Shown here: positions 7,301 through 8,006 of the stretch, piece after piece
Layout: the number at the start of each line of letters is the position of its first letter
Numbering within the stretch: the stretch's first letter is position 1
NCBI GenBank assembly: GCA_002690445.1
Contig: NZER01000257.1
Coordinates: forward strand, 1-8,006
Source: Candidatus Pacearchaeota archaeon
Lineage (GTDB): Archaea > Nanoarchaeota > Nanoarchaeia > Pacearchaeales > GW2011-AR1
Direction of reading: 5' to 3'
DNA length: 8,006 bases
Made by a program: the position numbers and the translations under genes
Notes under the pieces: model-generated
What the model saw: the letters and a program-made list of their open reading frames with translations, nothing else
The model's database searches: none
Told to the model about the DNA's origin: nothing

Positions 7301-8006
7301 TAGGAAGGATTGCATATTTTAATGGATTAAGAAATTCTTTCGGTGGACAATTACAGCAACTTACAGAAGATTTAGTAGAATGGAAAAAGATGGCTAAAGT
7401 ATCCAGAAAAAATGCCATGATATGGGAAGAAGCAGTAGACTGGTTTGTTGCAACAAGAGCAAGAGCTCAGGCTGACTTAAATGAATTTACTAGCTTTGCA
7501 CATAAATCAGAAAAAGTATTAGATACAGTTTCAACATTAAACTTTGCTTTTGTTAATGCTATGTCTACTTGGAATACAATAATGAAAGAAATAGCAGGAA
7601 TGTCCTGGCAAACAACAGTCATACCTGTTTTAAAACAATGGGGGAAAACAGGAGAAATATCTCAATTATGGAGAAGAAGATTTGCAAGAGCAGGATTAGC
7701 AACTGAAGGAGAAGCATCTAAAGTAACTATGGATATAGTTAAAGAATTAAATAAAGCAGAAGGAGTAATGAAAGGTAAAATATTACGAATAGCTAATACA
7801 GATAACTGGACAAATAAAAAAGCAATAGATGCTTTTAATGGTGCTATGTCGCATGATATTCCTATTCAAATAGTTACACCAGGTAAAGGAGATGTAGCAT
7901 TATGGACTAATAAAGAATATGGTGGACTAATAGCACAATTTAAAAAGTTTACTCAAGCTGCAACTAATAGAGTTTTAATGGCAGGACTACAAGAAGGACC
8001 ACAACA
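4372..8006 (+). CDS. Very large internal virion protein, gp16-like (DNA ejection/channel), 3' end beyond window
   Basis: The frame is open from 4372 to the right edge: 1211 complete codons with no stop. T7 gp16 is 1318 aa, and this gene holds its position after the gp14/gp15-like genes. Residues 104-202 contain a 'TLFRILGIATDPLIWTG' stretch and a hydrophobic segment near 177-194 (YMTIAGIGAISTVIGGFA), which may insert in or lie on a membrane. Residues about 244-370 hold a possible metallopeptidase-like region with HEVVH at 332-336. A long helical region follows. Near 964-983 is LTMLQGAQSAYPDLGRIAYF and near 1184-1203 GGLIAQFKKFTQAATNRVLM; I recall similar 'G...S...D..R' and 'QFK.F..AATNR.L' segments near the end of large ejection proteins of marine podoviruses, so perhaps 100-200 residues are missing. 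T7 gp16 spans the inner membrane as the last part of the channel. The N-terminal transglycosylase domain of T7 gp16 is not apparent. The first 25 nt overlap the gp15-like gene, which suggests coupled translation. Confidence 0.75.
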   Translation, partial: MATSEFRIKYKDEPARTQTPRMDAAKSIVAPWRSGFKEDVWIDDLIQYALPSSSRTYEDDPSYDWREDKDVAAFGSIYSSMFEFVKNKQQALDIKEEIETELSNAQSPGYTLFRILGIATDPLIWTGPKIIKGFYGMDKLNRLQKAGAVGTTFTGLETIQEGLRQAGSITRPAELSYMTIAGIGAISTVIGGFASRSIRHKNLANNPKLVKKIAEHHDSQMSKMESKLDPASRFFKVNEKSNLRPVQVPKDIEKTLKDYDVSLNDIRFKGADKGTYAQFNPKTLEITWDSKAIKQAWKDNKIQNRTIPGIKGKKVKNLFRSWQEFAQFVIRHEVVHARFPRLPKESKIAHEVRTNTQALKEWNEQTPIAWTFNPEGKTQAIQNERHKMINWWQANAKEGIIHYEGNVLDPYRIKIYGEPTLQRLKKYIKRNPYTDISKELQLSKTGIGIELLPDALNKRFYNSLSVNARLASQILDQPGFLEMGKQGKTLGLSGERWTAKWKGSAIYNYSQQEEFYRAYKTRMNIERGQSAEKAGYPTWKLMVRRQGIDPTTKKELSMNEFLSRATLYRNPRMRDADNPVIYNEKKIPEIIKASKHQTPFYKWADDQLHTEGTYVAFATTMIRKIEHAIYRAQKTGGPVAFNSAGKEMNLKRLQGELAKWRDVKKLRETKRFNASTYFPLVKNQGLIKTEKKEFISLIQRPTKERPEGLTPAQALKEYEKIQKINYFKPMDGDAVGWASSLHRRDSAIDWLDPKLSKYLITDPKRLQLYYAKSMGADFWLANFNRQFASKRQVALHGSKGRLSKEQLKEHHTDNSLRDLLQLVNDDYVNAIKQLGGRLSANPYNYQFKIEPLLRSPVVAKSASLKTQIKFTKPKDPNLFWGKPKQYKGTDMEGVTAGSKEPDLIDVSKNNKNHLQIKEILKERTRVLSDIRAARDLLRGTYGLSDNPTGVKSTIIRSFKSFNTLTMLQGAQSAYPDLGRIAYFNGLRNSFGGQLQQLTEDLVEWKKMAKVSRKNAMIWEEAVDWFVATRARAQADLNEFTSFAHKSEKVLDTVSTLNFAFVNAMSTWNTIMKEIAGMSWQTTVIPVLKQWGKTGEISQLWRRRFARAGLATEGEASKVTMDIVKELNKAEGVMKGKILRIANTDNWTNKKAIDAFNGAMSHDIPIQIVTPGKGDVALWTNKEYGGLIAQFKKFTQAATNRVLMAGLQEGPQ
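5101..5481 (+). other. Putative zinc metallopeptidase-like (HExxH) region inside the gp16-like protein
   Basis: The region encodes residues about 244-370 of the gp16-like protein. It has mixed strand-like and helical segments (GTYAQFNPKTLEITWD, then a helix WQEFAQFVIR) leading directly into HEVVH at residues 332-336 (5365-5379). After 13 residues comes HEVRTNTQAL (350-359), giving a candidate third ligand at E351 or H350. HExxH on a helix after a strand, with a downstream Glu in an 'E..xN..A' setting, is the layout of gluzincin peptidases such as ImmA/IrrE. What is seen is the motif and its setting. Zinc binding and proteolysis are inferred, and a chance HExxH in a long protein remains possible. 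Confidence 0.45.

Noticed and set aside
6989..7418. Two minus-strand open frames (6989-7171 and 7107-7418)
   Set aside because: Both are antisense shadows inside the continuous gp16-like frame. The plus-strand frame is unbroken and shows ordinary protein composition through this region.
1..8006. Promoter-like TATAAT/TTGACA-like strings throughout
   Set aside because: The sequence is so AT-rich that -10-like hexamers are frequent by chance. None lies in an intergenic space, because such spaces are absent, and no repeated phage-type promoter was noticed.
1..8006. Terminators, tRNA genes, CRISPR repeats or inverted repeats of mobile elements
   Set aside because: No GC-rich hairpin followed by a T-run, cloverleaf-like segment, regularly spaced repeat or transposase was found by reading. 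Every base except a few junction bases lies in a coding frame.

Overview
The window is a compact, AT-rich stretch of virion structural genes from a tailed phage, most likely a T7-like (autographivirus-type) podovirus. All five genes lie on the + strand and there is essentially no non-coding DNA: junctions are a 1-nt gap, a 1-nt overlap, a 2-nt gap and a 25-nt overlap. Arginine is almost always AGA, leucine mostly TTA, and A/T is strongly preferred at third positions. This suggests a host with a low-GC genome. A marine SAR11/Pelagibacter-type host is a plausible guess, but the window has no direct host marker.

Layout, left to right: (1) the 3' end of a gene whose product looks like the C-terminus of tail tubular protein B (T7 gp12, the tail nozzle); (2) a small, very basic 124-aa protein in the gp13 position, not recognised by sequence; (3) a 200-aa protein with an N-terminal hydrophobic segment, a long charged helix and a Gly-rich tail, close in length and build to T7 gp14; (4) a 1043-aa hydrophilic, helix-rich protein in the gp15 position; (5) a protein of at least 1211 aa, running off the right edge, in the gp16 position. 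The order and relative sizes match T7 genes 12-13-14-15-16, so genes 3-5 are read as the internal core/ejectosome proteins that leave the virion and form the channel carrying phage DNA across the host envelope. Individual assignments rest mainly on synteny, length and composition, because these proteins diverge quickly.

The most notable point is in the gp16-like protein. T7 gp16 starts with a lytic transglycosylase domain; I see no such signature here. Instead, around residues 244-370, there is a segment containing HEVVH (residues 332-336), followed 14-15 residues later by HE and an ExxxN pattern. This arrangement resembles small zinc metallopeptidases of the gluzincin type (ImmA/IrrE-like spacing). 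If real, a peptidase-like domain would be ejected into the host, or would act in virion maturation, in place of the usual peptidoglycan-cleaving domain. No RNA genes, mobile elements, CRISPR arrays, clear promoters or terminators were seen. The cassette appears to be transcribed through from upstream and translated by closely coupled initiation.
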